Notes: generated by a model not told the origin, from the sequence alone. A stretch of 64,000 nt of DNA from Moanibacter sp964542645 (GCA_964542645.1 CAZIUG010000003.1:124001-188000), one strand, 5' to 3'; counted from the stretch's first letter, positions 18,242 through 27,552 are shown. Translations and numbers: made by a program.

Positions 18242-19339
18242 ATGAAGATCACAGAAGTAGACCTATACATAGTGGAGAGAATTTCATCAAAAAAAGCGAG
18301 CTGGAGCCCGGCCCAGCCACCGGATAATGAGCTAGTATTTATTGCAGTTAGGACGGATGAAGGGATTGACGGTTACAGTATGGCATGGAGTTCGAGGGGA
18401 GGGCGCAGGATAGCAGAGGAGATAGCAGCCGTGATTAAACCGGAGCTTATAGGCGAGGATCCGATAAACCGGGAATATCTTTTTCACAAGATCCGCCAGG
18501 CCGATCGGTTTGGGGGTCATTTGCCGATTACGGCCCATGGCCCAATCGATGTAGCTCTATGGGATATAGCGGCTAAGAAAGCGGACCTACCGATTTACCA
18601 ACTAGCCGGTGGATATAGGGATCGCATCATGGCCTACGCCACAGGGGGACGATCTCCTGATCCTGAGTACTATATTAAGGATGCGATGGCAGCAAAGGAG
18701 CAGAACTTCAAGGCCTATAAATTGCACCCTCCAGGAGATGCCGATTTGGATATCGAATGTTGTCGTGCTGTGCGGAAAGCAATGGGGGACGATTTTATTC
18801 TTATGAGCGATCCAGTGGCTGCCTACGACCACGAAGATGCGTTGCGAGTGGGTAGAGAGTTAGAAAAATTAGACTACTTCTGGTACGAGGAGCCTTTGCA
18901 TGATTATGATGTCCACGGCTATGTCCAATTGGCCCAGGCTTTGGACATACCTATTGCGGGCTTGGAGTGGGCAAGTGGCAGCTACCATACAGCCGCTGAG
19001 TACCTTGTCCGGGGAGCAGTCGACATTGTTCGAAGTGACGTCTCATGGAAAGGAGGCATCACGGGTTACCTCAAGACTGCTCACCTATGTGAGGCATTTG
19101 GTGTTAACTGTGAAATTCACTTAGCTGTGTTCTCCTTGCTTAATTTGGCGAATCTCCATGCTGCTTGCGGGGTGCGCAACTGCCGTTTTCTGGAATTAAC
19201 CGTAAACCGTGATCACTTTGGTCTTTCCGAGGGGATCTCGGTCGATGAAGACGGTACCGTGCGAGCTCCTCAGGGACCGGGATTGGGTGTAGAACTCGAC
19301 TGGGAAACAATTGAAAAACATACGAAGATCCGCCTTTAA
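18242..19339 (+). CDS. mandelate racemase/muconate lactonizing enzyme family protein
   Basis: A 365-residue enolase-superfamily protein. A strong AAGGAG sits 7 nt before the ATG (18229-18234). The capping domain covers residues 1-120 with the LIGEDPINRE helix; the barrel follows. YKLHPPG near residue 160 carries the first-strand lysine, LMSDPVAAYD near 183 the first metal aspartate, WYEEPLHDYD near 210 and GLEWASG near 238 the two metal glutamates, VRSDVSWKGGIT near 263 and NCEIHLAV near 292 the Asp-His side. This looks like an acid-sugar dehydratase or racemase. It leads a run with a propeller protein and an MFS transporter, suggesting import and dehydration of one sugar acid. Confidence 0.92.
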   Translation: MKITEVDLYIVERISSKKASWSPAQPPDNELVFIAVRTDEGIDGYSMAWSSRGGRRIAEEIAAVIKPELIGEDPINREYLFHKIRQADRFGGHLPITAHGPIDVALWDIAAKKADLPIYQLAGGYRDRIMAYATGGRSPDPEYYIKDAMAAKEQNFKAYKLHPPGDADLDIECCRAVRKAMGDDFILMSDPVAAYDHEDALRVGRELEKLDYFWYEEPLHDYDVHGYVQLAQALDIPIAGLEWASGSYHTAAEYLVRGAVDIVRSDVSWKGGITGYLKTAHLCEAFGVNCEIHLAVFSLLNLANLHAACGVRNCRFLELTVNRDHFGLSEGISVDEDGTVRAPQGPGLGVELDWETIEKHTKIRL

Positions 19340-19409
19340 ATTGACTAGACAGACTGGTACCCAGGAGAAGCATCCTGTTTTAAATGAACAAGAATAGAGG
19401 TTAAGAGAT

Positions 19410-20093
19410 ATGGCTTTTAAAATTGCGAAGGTAGATAAGAGGTTTCTCAGTCCAGGGCCTCAACCAAATGGATTGCAAGCGGCGGCGGATGGGTTGTGGA
19501 TTATAGATCAGGTAGATCTGAAGGTCTACAAAGTAAATTATGAGAACGGAGAGGTGCTTTTTGAGGCACAGACCGATACAGAGCATTCGAGTGGGATTAC
19601 AATAGGAGATGGCGCGCTCTGGGTATCGTCAACCTTTCAGCTGGAGATCGCCAAAATTGATATGGAGACGGGGGAGTCGATTGCCAGGTATAATTCACCA
19701 GAATCGGGAGTTGTCTCGTGGGTGGCGGACCAAGTGAATGGTCGAGTCACGGGTGCACACGGGCTGGAATGGCGCGATGGGAGAATCTACATTGCTGTCC
19801 CGCCCTCTCAAAAGGTTCATGTTATGAATGTCGATCCATGGGAAGAAATAAACCAATTCCCTACTCCCGGCTTACGTAATCATGGATTGGCATGGGCAGA
19901 TGACGGGCGGCTATGGGTCGCAGACACATCAGCAGGAACGGTTTCATTGCTGGATCGCGAAGATGGGAGGATTTGGGAAGTGATTCGGGTGGAAGCGCCA
20001 GATGAAGTCCATGGATTAACCATTCACGAGGGTGTTCTTTGGTATTGTGACGCAAATACGCGGGATATTGGGAGATTAGTGGTAGAAGAGTGA
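19410..20093 (+). CDS. small NHL/SMP-30-like beta-propeller protein
   Basis: A 227-residue protein built of repeated segments with the pattern DGLWI.D..., GALWVSS..., GRIYIAVPP, GRLWVADTS and GVLWYCDAN, each about 40 residues apart, that is, propeller blades. It resembles streptogramin-lyase/SMP-30-like or glutamine-cyclotransferase-like proteins, but without clear catalytic residues, so I give only the fold. HGLEW, HGLAW and HGLTI repeat in equivalent positions and could be ligand contacts. It follows the enolase-superfamily gene by 70 bp and lies 450 bp before the transporter gene. It could be a lactonase or a sugar-acid binding protein; the function is unknown. Confidence 0.7.
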   Translation: MAFKIAKVDKRFLSPGPQPNGLQAAADGLWIIDQVDLKVYKVNYENGEVLFEAQTDTEHSSGITIGDGALWVSSTFQLEIAKIDMETGESIARYNSPESGVVSWVADQVNGRVTGAHGLEWRDGRIYIAVPPSQKVHVMNVDPWEEINQFPTPGLRNHGLAWADDGRLWVADTSAGTVSLLDREDGRIWEVIRVEAPDEVHGLTIHEGVLWYCDANTRDIGRLVVEE

Positions 20094-20543
20094 TAGAAGA
20101 GAAGTGTACCCTCTATTGACGGAGTACAGATTTTCCTCTGAAACCTAAAAATCCCGATTATCCCCGAGTTTGTGGGGCATTTAAGTGTCTTAAGGTTAGG
20201 CTAGCAAAAATCAAGGCCCAGGCCCTCTGAATTTGAAGTAAGACCATTTGGATTGCGGGGTAGGGTGTTCGTGAAGTAGTGTCCGACTATGGTGGCGATT
20301 TTTCGCAGCCTTTAAAAGAGCCGCCTTGGTAGTAGCGGTAGTGCTGTATGTAATCCACAGCTTATCTTTTCATGAGTTATTTGAACTTTCAGTAGGAAAA
20401 CATCGTTACTCTGGATCAATGAGTAGTGGTCGTTTGCAAATAATTCAGACTGGCATCGAGCCTGGTAGATTGAGTGGGGGCAACAGACTGGTCCCGCTTT
20501 TAGGATATATGATCGGCATTTGTAGACGAACGGGGTCCTTCGA
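20094..20543. other. gene-free stretch before the MFS gene
   Basis: About 450 bp. A weak inverted repeat CCCC-N8-GGGG lies near 20161-20177. A 73-codon open frame beginning with TTG at 20326 ends in a GTGA overlap with the MFS start, but it has no ribosome binding site and no recognised family, so I do not call it a gene. Confidence 0.4.
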
Positions 20544-21821
20544 GTGACTTCATCTTTTTCATATTTTCGTGGTAACCTGCTCGTGTTGATGGTGTCTGGT
20601 TCTCTGGGCATGTTCAGCCGAGGTATGGTTTTCCCCTACATACCGCTCTTCATTCTATCGCTTGGGGGCGACCCCGTTCAAGTGGGTATAGTCTATGCGT
20701 TGGGCCCTCTCGCCGGTATACTTGTATTTCCAATTGCCGGGTATCTCGCCGATTACATGAACCGAGCATGGTTGATAGTGGTTACAGGATATTTTTCAGC
20801 TGGAGTAGTATTAATCAACGCGGCGGCTCCGAGCTGGGAATGGGTCGCTCTGGCAAGCCTGCTAAGGGGTTTCTCGGTCTTCAACTTTCCTGCAGTTTCA
20901 TCGATCGTCGCAGACTCCCTGAGGCCCAAACGTCGAGGCCGAGGTATGGCCATCATGGCGGCATTGACCGGCCTCCCGGCACTTCTGGCTCCTTGGGCAG
21001 CGGGTTCAATGCTTGATGCCTTTGGAGTGGAAGCAGGAATGCGGATTCTCTATGTTGTGATGGCCTCAGCTTATGGCATTGGAGCAACGATCCAACTCAT
21101 CTTCCTCAAAGAAACGAGAACGCGAACCAAGGATTCGATTCGATTCAGTAACCTCTCCCGCACATTTAAAAGTTCCTACATCGATATTCCTCAAATGGTT
21201 AGGAACTTTCCTTCATCTCTTAGGGGACTTTCGGTGATCATCATTCTCTGCTTCATTGCCAACGGAATCGCTAGCCCCTTTTGGGTTATTTACGCTAACA
21301 CTTTCATTGGGCTATCTTCTGCGCAGTGGGGATTAATTCTTCTAATGGAGACGGCATTGAGACATCTTGCTACAATCCCTGCTGGATTTCTGATTGATCG
21401 ATTTGGGCGTTCTAGATTCGTAATCGGTGCCCTAGTCTCCTCGACTGCCATACCTTTATTCCTTTTGGCCGGAACATTCACGGAGGTCTTAGCAATTCGT
21501 TGTCTGGTAGGACTTACCTCAGCTTTTTTCAGCCCCTCGACTTCCGCTTTGCTGGCGGATCTTGTTCCTAGTGAGATCCGAGGGAGAACTATGGCGGCAA
21601 TTGGGCGTGGTTCGGTGATGATCGGGGCAGCCTCTGGTGGAACCGGCGGACCGGGCACGGGTTTTCTCATTGCAGTTCCTCTGATGCTCGCATCTTGGGC
21701 GGGTGGTCGACTTTATAGCTGGAATCCAGTTTCGACCTGGCTGTTGGTTTTGGCTTTGATGGTGGCCGCATTGGCAGTGGCTATCCTTTTCGTCAGGGAT
21801 CCAAAGAGTGCAGAAGAATAG
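20544..21821 (+). CDS. major facilitator superfamily (MFS) transporter
   Basis: A 425-residue inner-membrane carrier with about twelve hydrophobic segments and a central cytoplasmic loop near residues 185-220 (ETRTRTKDSIRF). The MFS motif between helices 2 and 3 reads GYLADYMNRAW near residue 73, and the equivalent in the second half reads GFLIDRFGRSRF near residue 275. The start codon is GTG at 20544. It is the only transporter inside the accessory region, so it may import the sugar acid or small anion handled by the enolase-superfamily gene upstream. The substrate cannot be told from sequence. Confidence 0.92.
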   Translation: MTSSFSYFRGNLLVLMVSGSLGMFSRGMVFPYIPLFILSLGGDPVQVGIVYALGPLAGILVFPIAGYLADYMNRAWLIVVTGYFSAGVVLINAAAPSWEWVALASLLRGFSVFNFPAVSSIVADSLRPKRRGRGMAIMAALTGLPALLAPWAAGSMLDAFGVEAGMRILYVVMASAYGIGATIQLIFLKETRTRTKDSIRFSNLSRTFKSSYIDIPQMVRNFPSSLRGLSVIIILCFIANGIASPFWVIYANTFIGLSSAQWGLILLMETALRHLATIPAGFLIDRFGRSRFVIGALVSSTAIPLFLLAGTFTEVLAIRCLVGLTSAFFSPSTSALLADLVPSEIRGRTMAAIGRGSVMIGAASGGTGGPGTGFLIAVPLMLASWAGGRLYSWNPVSTWLLVLALMVAALAVAILFVRDPKSAEE

Positions 21822-22011
21822 GCACTGAGATATTTTCTATTAAGAGCCTTAAATAATCCAGCTCTGGCACCCAAAAATCTAATTTATCTGCGAGTTACTA
21901 AGTTCACCCGATTGACTTTTGATCAACATCTTCAAAGAGGATTGCTATATGAGGATGCAATCCAGATTTTTACTTCGAAGTTTACGAATTACACCAAGCA
22001 AGTTTCATGAT

Positions 22012-23247
22012 TCAGTCACAGATCACTGGACGGAGAGGATTGAGTCTAGCTGCTTTGGCTTTTTCCAAATTGGGAATCTGAATGGGATACGTAATTGTTC
22101 CCGGCACACCTGATTTCCAAACGGCGTGTGCTACAAGGCGTTGTCGAATGCTTCGCGTTTGACCGTGGCAATCTTCCAGATCCATGGTGGCTTTTTCGAG
22201 AGCAAGGATGGCGATATCGGCCTCTTGTCCCACGCCGAGAGTTCCAATGCGATCTTCCCACCCAATTGCTTTTGCTGGAGTGAAGGTGGAGGCTTCTATG
22301 ACCGCCTCTAAGGGCATACCAATATGGAGTAGCTTGGACATGACTGTTGGCATGTCATATGCGGGCCCTTCATGCGTAAAACAGTGTATATCGGTACTGA
22401 TGACATCGGGCCAAAATGACTCTGACGCACAGATCTCACCCACTGTCCAGTTAAACGCTCCCATCCCATGGCCTATGTCGAAAAACACGCCTTTTTCCCG
22501 GGCAGCGAGTACGGAAGGATGAATTTTTCTGCTGTTTGGATCAATTATGGAGCTGCGATATCCATGAAAAGCGTGCGTGTAGATATCATTCTTCGCCATA
22601 GCACCGGGACAGTCATCGAGGGGCACGACGGATAGACTATGGTGTACCATTAATGGGAGTCGGGTTCTGGCTGCGGTAGCTAAGGCGCGACGATAGGCTT
22701 CATCTTCATTTTTCCCTTTATCTGCCAATGTATCGCTTAAACGGACTTTTATCCCGACAAGCAAATCTCGGTTTGCCTCGATGCAATTGACGCAGTCTTC
22801 TTCATTAACAAGCTTCAGGGATTCAAGCTCCCCAAGATCAACCCCTCCTGCCAGGCTGCAAAAGGAGAGGCCGGCTCTCGAAATGTGGAGAAAAGCAAGG
22901 AGGCGTGTCCTGGACTGCTTCACGGAAAAAGCGCGAAATCCTGGGAATGTGTCACATCCGGCACTCCCGGCATCAACTGCAGTAGTGACACCCCGGCCAA
23001 GGCAGTAGTGATCGGCGTCCACGCTTAAAGGAGTGGCGTGGTTGTAAACATGGGTGTGAATATCGATCAGGCCTGGTGCAACCAGTTTTCCTGTGGCATC
23101 ATAGGTATCTCCGGCCAACGCGACATCCAGGTTTTCTGCTACCACTTCGATATGACCTGAGTTAATTCCAATGTCAAAAAATCCGTCAACGTCATTGGCT
23201 GGGTCGATAACCCGTCCCCCATGGAGAATCCAATCATATTTTTTCAT
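22012..23247 (-). CDS. amidohydrolase/deacetylase family metal-dependent hydrolase
   Basis: A 411-residue amidohydrolase-superfamily enzyme of the dihydroorotase-like branch. APGLIDIHTHVYNH near residue 58 gives the HxH metal pair, GIKVRLS near residue 164 holds the lysine expected to be carboxylated, HHSL near residue 199 and HAFHGY near residue 225 give further His ligands, and ISTDIHCF near residue 285 the metal aspartate. The closing part (GTLGVGQEADIAIL near residue 336) is the small beta-domain typical of these enzymes. It hydrolyses an amide or cyclic amide. It is divergent from the FMN-hydroxyacid dehydrogenase gene, with about 150 bp between the two starts. Confidence 0.9.
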   Translation of the reverse strand: MKKYDWILHGGRVIDPANDVDGFFDIGINSGHIEVVAENLDVALAGDTYDATGKLVAPGLIDIHTHVYNHATPLSVDADHYCLGRGVTTAVDAGSAGCDTFPGFRAFSVKQSRTRLLAFLHISRAGLSFCSLAGGVDLGELESLKLVNEEDCVNCIEANRDLLVGIKVRLSDTLADKGKNEDEAYRRALATAARTRLPLMVHHSLSVVPLDDCPGAMAKNDIYTHAFHGYRSSIIDPNSRKIHPSVLAAREKGVFFDIGHGMGAFNWTVGEICASESFWPDVISTDIHCFTHEGPAYDMPTVMSKLLHIGMPLEAVIEASTFTPAKAIGWEDRIGTLGVGQEADIAILALEKATMDLEDCHGQTRSIRQRLVAHAVWKSGVPGTITYPIQIPNLEKAKAARLNPLRPVICD

Positions 23248-23340
23248 TTATTCCCTTTTTTCGGTTTCCGCCTTTGCCCGCATCAGTTGCTGCTATTCGT
23301 TAGCATTTCGATTATAAGAAAGTTAGCCCTTTCTGTCGAA

Positions 23341-23377
23341 TTGACATTACACTCATGCTTCAGCTTGTTTTCTGAAG
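23341..23377 (+). promoter_or_regulatory. consensus -35 (TTGACA) with overlapping inverted repeat upstream of the hydroxyacid dehydrogenase gene
   Basis: TTGACA at 23341-23346 is a perfect sigma-70 -35 box; the best -10 in range (CTTGTT or TTGTTT near 23364) is poor. An inverted repeat CTTCAG-N8-CTGAAG at 23358-23377 covers the spacer and the putative -10, which is where a repressor or activator site would lie. It is 24 bp from the ATG at 23401. Role inferred. Confidence 0.35.
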
Positions 23378-23400
23378 AAAGCATCGTCGAGTCTCGATTC

Positions 23401-24558
23401 ATGAAAAAAGAACAGTTATCAAATCTAATGCAAAGGTTTCCCTCCATCAGTGACTTGAGGCAACGAACTCGTAGGAGGATTCCTCATGTTGCCTGGGAAT
23501 ATCTGGATTGTGGAACCGGCGAAGATCGAGCGGTTAGTCGCAATGTCGAACGTATGGCTAATGTTACTTTAATCCCCCAGTTTATGAAAGGCGTTCTGAC
23601 CCCTAAGATTTCCACGCGCTTATTCGGTCGTAATTACCGGGCGCCGATGGGGATCGCGCCCGTGGGCTTGGGAGGCCTGATGTGGCCCCATATGGAACGT
23701 ACTTTAGCAAGAACCGCTTCCCGATATTCGATTCCTTATTGTGTGAGTACGGTAGCTGCAGAATCACTCGAGACTTTGGGTCCGATAATCGGCGATATGG
23801 GATGGTTTCAACTTTACCCTCCGCGTGACTTGAAGGTCAGAACCGACTTACTTAAACGGGCCAAGGATTCAGGATTTACCACTTTGGTTGTGACGGCTGA
23901 TGTCCCCACAGCAAGTCGCCGGGAAAGGACGCTAAGAGCGGGACTGAGGATGCCGCCAAAGATCACTCCACGTTTTATTTGGGAGGCGTTGAAGCATCCT
24001 GTATGGACAATCCAAACCTTGAAGGCGGGATTACCCAAATTAAAGACGGTAGAAAAGTACGCTGACTCGGATAAAACTCACGATGTAGTGGATTACGTCG
24101 AGAAGTGCCTCGGAGGTACGCTTTCGTGGGATTACATAAAAGAGCTCCGAGAGGAATGGGAAGGCCCGCTCGTTATCAAAGGCATTCTGCACCCAGAAGA
24201 TGCGGAACGGGCAGTTGAGGTGGGAGTGTGTGGTATCCAAGTTTCAAATCATGGAGCTCGCCAGCTCGATGCCGTGCCTGCAGCTATTGATGTTCTGCCT
24301 GAGATTGTAAGGCAGGTTAACGGACGTGCACGAATACTCTTTGATAGTGGCGTAAGATCTGGTCTGGATATTATTCGTGCAATTGCGTTGGGTGCTGATT
24401 TTGTTTTCCTTGGGCGCGGCTTCATTTACGGAGTAGCTGCATTGGGTGAAATAGGGGGTGACTATGCCACCGAATTGCTAGAGACGGAGTTGAAAAATTG
24501 TATGGTCCAGCTCGGTTGCGAGGAATTATCGGAGCTCCCTGACACTATAGTAACCTAA
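23401..24558 (+). CDS. FMN-dependent alpha-hydroxyacid dehydrogenase/oxidase (lactate/glycolate oxidase family)
   Basis: A 385-residue flavoprotein. I take the ATG at 23401 since the family N-terminus (a helix, then DLRQRTRRRIPHVAWEYLDCG) follows and since a longer frame would overlap the divergent amidohydrolase gene. APMGIAPVG near residue 80 and WFQLYPPRD near residue 136 bind FMN; the lysine of LVIKGIL near residue 257, the catalytic histidine in SNHGARQLD near residue 282, and FDSGVRSGLDIIRA and GRGFIYG near residues 314-345 bind FMN phosphate and the hydroxyacid. It oxidises an L-2-hydroxyacid such as lactate or glycolate to the 2-oxoacid. Confidence 0.93.
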   Translation: MKKEQLSNLMQRFPSISDLRQRTRRRIPHVAWEYLDCGTGEDRAVSRNVERMANVTLIPQFMKGVLTPKISTRLFGRNYRAPMGIAPVGLGGLMWPHMERTLARTASRYSIPYCVSTVAAESLETLGPIIGDMGWFQLYPPRDLKVRTDLLKRAKDSGFTTLVVTADVPTASRRERTLRAGLRMPPKITPRFIWEALKHPVWTIQTLKAGLPKLKTVEKYADSDKTHDVVDYVEKCLGGTLSWDYIKELREEWEGPLVIKGILHPEDAERAVEVGVCGIQVSNHGARQLDAVPAAIDVLPEIVRQVNGRARILFDSGVRSGLDIIRAIALGADFVFLGRGFIYGVAALGEIGGDYATELLETELKNCMVQLGCEELSELPDTIVT

Positions 24559-24652
24559 TTCAGGCGCAAATTTCGAATTTGAATGTTCTTAAGGTCAACG
24601 TGATCTTGACCATTCTTAAGTAAGATCCTTTCCTTTGGTCTGAGGTCTTACT

Positions 24653-25522
24653 GTGACTGAAAACGAGAGATATCTATTCGACATCAATGGTTATATTGTC
24701 GTACCCGAGGTGCTTTCTCTAAAGGAAGTTTCCGAAGCCAATCGAGCGATTGATAAACACTCTGATGAGATTCAGGAGCGTACTGGAGATTTGTCGCTTT
24801 CTGGTGTGTCGTCCACCTTGAAGGGAATTGCGGGCCGAGGCGATGTGGGGGGTATGCTGACGTGGGAAAAACCCTGGTGTGATCCTTTTTACGCTATGCT
24901 GATACACCCTAGAGTCGCGCCTTATTTACAAGCACTGTTGGGGATTGGGTTTCGAATGGATCACAGGCCCAATCTAATTACGATGCAAGAAGGGACGGAA
25001 GGCCATGTTTTTCACGGATCTTCCGGCCCGGAATTTGATCCTCGTCAATATTATATTGTGAGAAATGGCCGGATGCATAATGGGTTGACGGTGGTTGCTT
25101 GGCAGCTTGCCGACCAAGACGAAGGGGATGGGGGGTTCTGTGTAATCCCAGGGAGCCATAAAGGAAATTTCGCCTGTCCTGAGGTAATAAGAAATTTTGA
25201 AGCCCACCATGAGTTCATCAAGCAGATCACGGCTAAAGCGGGGGACGTGGTGATATTTTCAGAAGCTACTACTCACGGGGCTTTACCTTGGAGAGCAAAG
25301 CACGAGCGGAGGTCTCTACTCTTTCGCTATTCGCCAAGTTGTTTGGCGTACTCAAATAGTTATCTTTCTTGGCCCGAAGGGACATTGGACGGGCTAACAT
25401 CAGAACAACGAGCGATTCTGGAGCCTCCCTATCATAAGGAATTCAGGGAAAGCGAATACAACATTCCGCAAACGCGGGATCGTCCGATGGTTGATTATGG
25501 GGAAGCTCTTACAAAAGAATAA
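24653..25522 (+). CDS. phytanoyl-CoA dioxygenase (PhyH)-like protein with HxS in place of HxD
   Basis: A 289-residue jelly-roll Fe/2OG-type protein. GTG start preceded by GAGGT 7 nt upstream. The N-terminal FDINGYIVVPEVL is typical of PhyH proteins. The proximal iron motif reads GHVFHGSSGP near residue 120, so the expected HxD is HxS; an HxxxxxxxD spacing is the only nearby acid. The rest is normal: VIPGSHKGNF near 164, distal His in TTHGALPW near 206 and the 2OG-binding Arg in RRSLLFRYSP near 221. This matches a large PhyH subfamily usually with HGG at this place. The gene is followed at 3 bp by a uronate-dehydrogenase-like gene, so they are coupled. Confidence 0.85.
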   Translation: MTENERYLFDINGYIVVPEVLSLKEVSEANRAIDKHSDEIQERTGDLSLSGVSSTLKGIAGRGDVGGMLTWEKPWCDPFYAMLIHPRVAPYLQALLGIGFRMDHRPNLITMQEGTEGHVFHGSSGPEFDPRQYYIVRNGRMHNGLTVVAWQLADQDEGDGGFCVIPGSHKGNFACPEVIRNFEAHHEFIKQITAKAGDVVIFSEATTHGALPWRAKHERRSLLFRYSPSCLAYSNSYLSWPEGTLDGLTSEQRAILEPPYHKEFRESEYNIPQTRDRPMVDYGEALTKE

Positions 25523-25525
25523 ATC

Positions 25526-26281
25526 ATGCTTGCTAAGAAAAAAGTATTGATCACGGGAGCCGCAGGTAGGATTGGGGCCATTCTTTGGAATGACTGGGAG
25601 AAAAGTAATTGCTATGAGTTGACTTTAGCAGATCGTGTTGGAATCGAAGGCTCTAAGTCACGAGTCGAAGTTGGGGATTTACGTGACATCAGATTTGCTA
25701 AAAGGATTTGTGAAGACCAGGATGTAGTTGTGTCACTAGCTTATTTGCGACCAGAGAATATTGGAGAAGAAAATGGAGGCATGACGGATATCGGCATGCA
25801 GATGCAGCTTTTTGAAGCCGCTCATCAAGCGGATGCAGGTAAGATTATTTTCGCAAGCTCCAACCATGCCAGTGGCTGGAACGAGATGTACGACGGACCA
25901 CCCCTTTTTTCAACTGTTGATCAAATCAATCCTGATGGTTGGTATGGAGCCATGAAATGTATGGCAGAGGCGGCGGGCAAGTATCTAGTGAATGTATGCG
26001 ATCGTCGCTTCGTTGGAATTCGTATTGGCACCGTTAATGGAGAATCCAATCCAAAGTGCATTCGGCATTGCAGTACTTTATTGGCTCCGGTTGATGCTGC
26101 GCAACTGTTTGGTCTGGCGGTGGATTACGAAGGACGAGAGAAATTTCTTCTCGTATACGGAGCTTCTGACAATGTGCACGAAGAGCGGAAAGGATTTCTT
26201 GATCTTTCAATTGCTAAGGAAGTATTAGGTTACAAACCTAAAGTAAATATCATGAGTTTTCATGACCAATGTGTTGAATGA
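25526..26281 (+). CDS. NAD-dependent epimerase/dehydratase family protein, uronate-dehydrogenase-like
   Basis: A 251-residue extended SDR. LITGAAGRIG near residue 8 binds NAD, and DVVVSLAYLRPEN near 69 follows. SSNHASGW near residue 112 and WYGAMKCMAEA near residue 139 give the Ser and YxxxK catalytic set; the SNH-x-G and YG-x-K context resembles bacterial uronate dehydrogenases, which oxidise galacturonate or glucuronate to the aldaric acid lactone. The start is 3 bp after the previous stop, showing translational coupling. Whether the true substrate is a uronate is inference. Confidence 0.82.
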   Translation: MLAKKKVLITGAAGRIGAILWNDWEKSNCYELTLADRVGIEGSKSRVEVGDLRDIRFAKRICEDQDVVVSLAYLRPENIGEENGGMTDIGMQMQLFEAAHQADAGKIIFASSNHASGWNEMYDGPPLFSTVDQINPDGWYGAMKCMAEAAGKYLVNVCDRRFVGIRIGTVNGESNPKCIRHCSTLLAPVDAAQLFGLAVDYEGREKFLLVYGASDNVHEERKGFLDLSIAKEVLGYKPKVNIMSFHDQCVE

Positions 26282-26445
26282 AGAATTTCAGCTAAATGAT
26301 CCATCAAGTGGAATTCAGATGGCTGTGATCGCAAAGTACAATAAAAGAAAAGGACGGGAACGTTGAAAGGAAGAAAAGCCACCATCACGAACTTTGGTTT
26401 GTAAGGGATTGGTTTCCCGGGACGGATCTCGAGAATGACACTATT

Positions 26446-27552
26446 ATGCTAGAACGGTTTAGAGTTTCAGATAGGGATTGTGTTTACATACAGGAGAAGC
26501 GAATCCGGGCAGCTGTAGAAACGTTGTTTCATAAGATGGGACTCGACAATGGAGGCGCAGCAGCAGCAGCGGATGTTCTTGTCAAGAGTGATCTTATGGG
26601 CGTCGAATCACATGGCGTTTCCAATATGCTACGCCGATATATTGAGCGATATCAGGCTGGGGTATTAAATCCTAGACCAGAGCCGACGATCGTCAGAGAA
26701 ACCGCGACTACGGCTAGTGTGGATGGAGATGGTGGACTTGGAATTCACATCGGGGCAAAGATGATGGGAATTGCAATTGAAAAAGCGCGTAATAGCGGAA
26801 TGGGTGCAGTGTCGGTATCTCATAGCGGGCATTTAGGTGCCTGTGGTTACTTTGCGCTGCAAGCGGCGGAGGCGGATATGATCGGAGTATGCATGACTGG
26901 GGGATTCTCAGGCGATAATGCAGCTCACGGGATGGTCCCTACTTTCGGTGCCCAATCTCGTTTGGGTACAAATCCTATTGCCTGGGCGGCTCCAGCTAGA
27001 AACCGAGCACCGTTTTTATTCGATGTTGCCACGACCCAGGTAGCGGGGAACAAGCTTATTATTGCTGAGAGATTGAAAGCGGAACTTGATCCCGCATGGA
27101 TAGCGAGAAGAGACGGCACGCCAATAATGGAAAAGGGGCTAGTACCTGAAGAATTCTTCCTGCTTCCTTTTGGAGGAACCCGTGAGAATGGATCACATAA
27201 AGGATACGGATTTGGTATTATTAGTGCGATTATGTGCCAGACTTTGTCTGGAGCGGGTTTGCAAGGGAAGAAGACAAAGTGGGGGAATGGCCACCATTTT
27301 TTTGCTGCTTACCAGATCGAAGCATTCTGTGATTTAGAGGAGTTTAAGTGCAATCTTGACGAAGCTTTGGATCGGCTAGCTAATACCCCACCAGCGCCGG
27401 GACATAAACGCGTAATCTATCCCGGTCAGGATGAAGCGGAGGAGTTGAATAAACGAACAGAGGAGGGGATTCCTTATCATATCGAAGTAATCAACTGGTT
27501 CCACCAGATCGGGAAGGAGTTGGATATCGTGATCGATCTTCCTGAGCAGTAA
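26446..27552 (+). CDS. Ldh_2 family malate/L-lactate/sulfolactate dehydrogenase
   Basis: A 368-residue NAD(P)-dependent hydroxyacid dehydrogenase of the malate/lactate (Ldh_2) fold. LMGVESHGVSNMLRRY near residue 51 is the family N-terminal substrate motif with catalytic His; VSHSGHLGACGYF near residue 124 carries the conserved His; TFGAQSRLGTNPIAWA near residue 166 and GSHKGYGFG near residue 248 complete the nucleotide site. It oxidises a 2-hydroxyacid such as malate, sulfolactate or ureidoglycolate. The gene is on the same strand as the PhyH and uronate-dehydrogenase pair but 164 bp apart. Exact substrate open. Confidence 0.9.
   Translation: MLERFRVSDRDCVYIQEKRIRAAVETLFHKMGLDNGGAAAAADVLVKSDLMGVESHGVSNMLRRYIERYQAGVLNPRPEPTIVRETATTASVDGDGGLGIHIGAKMMGIAIEKARNSGMGAVSVSHSGHLGACGYFALQAAEADMIGVCMTGGFSGDNAAHGMVPTFGAQSRLGTNPIAWAAPARNRAPFLFDVATTQVAGNKLIIAERLKAELDPAWIARRDGTPIMEKGLVPEEFFLLPFGGTRENGSHKGYGFGIISAIMCQTLSGAGLQGKKTKWGNGHHFFAAYQIEAFCDLEEFKCNLDEALDRLANTPPAPGHKRVIYPGQDEAEELNKRTEEGIPYHIEVINWFHQIGKELDIVIDLPEQ

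Noticed and set aside
20326..20547. 73-codon frame overlapping the MFS start by GTGA
   Set aside because: TTG start, no ribosome binding site, no known family. The overlap could be chance.
23221..23400. N-terminal extension of the FMN-dehydrogenase frame
   Set aside because: It would overlap the divergent amidohydrolase gene and precede the family N-terminus.
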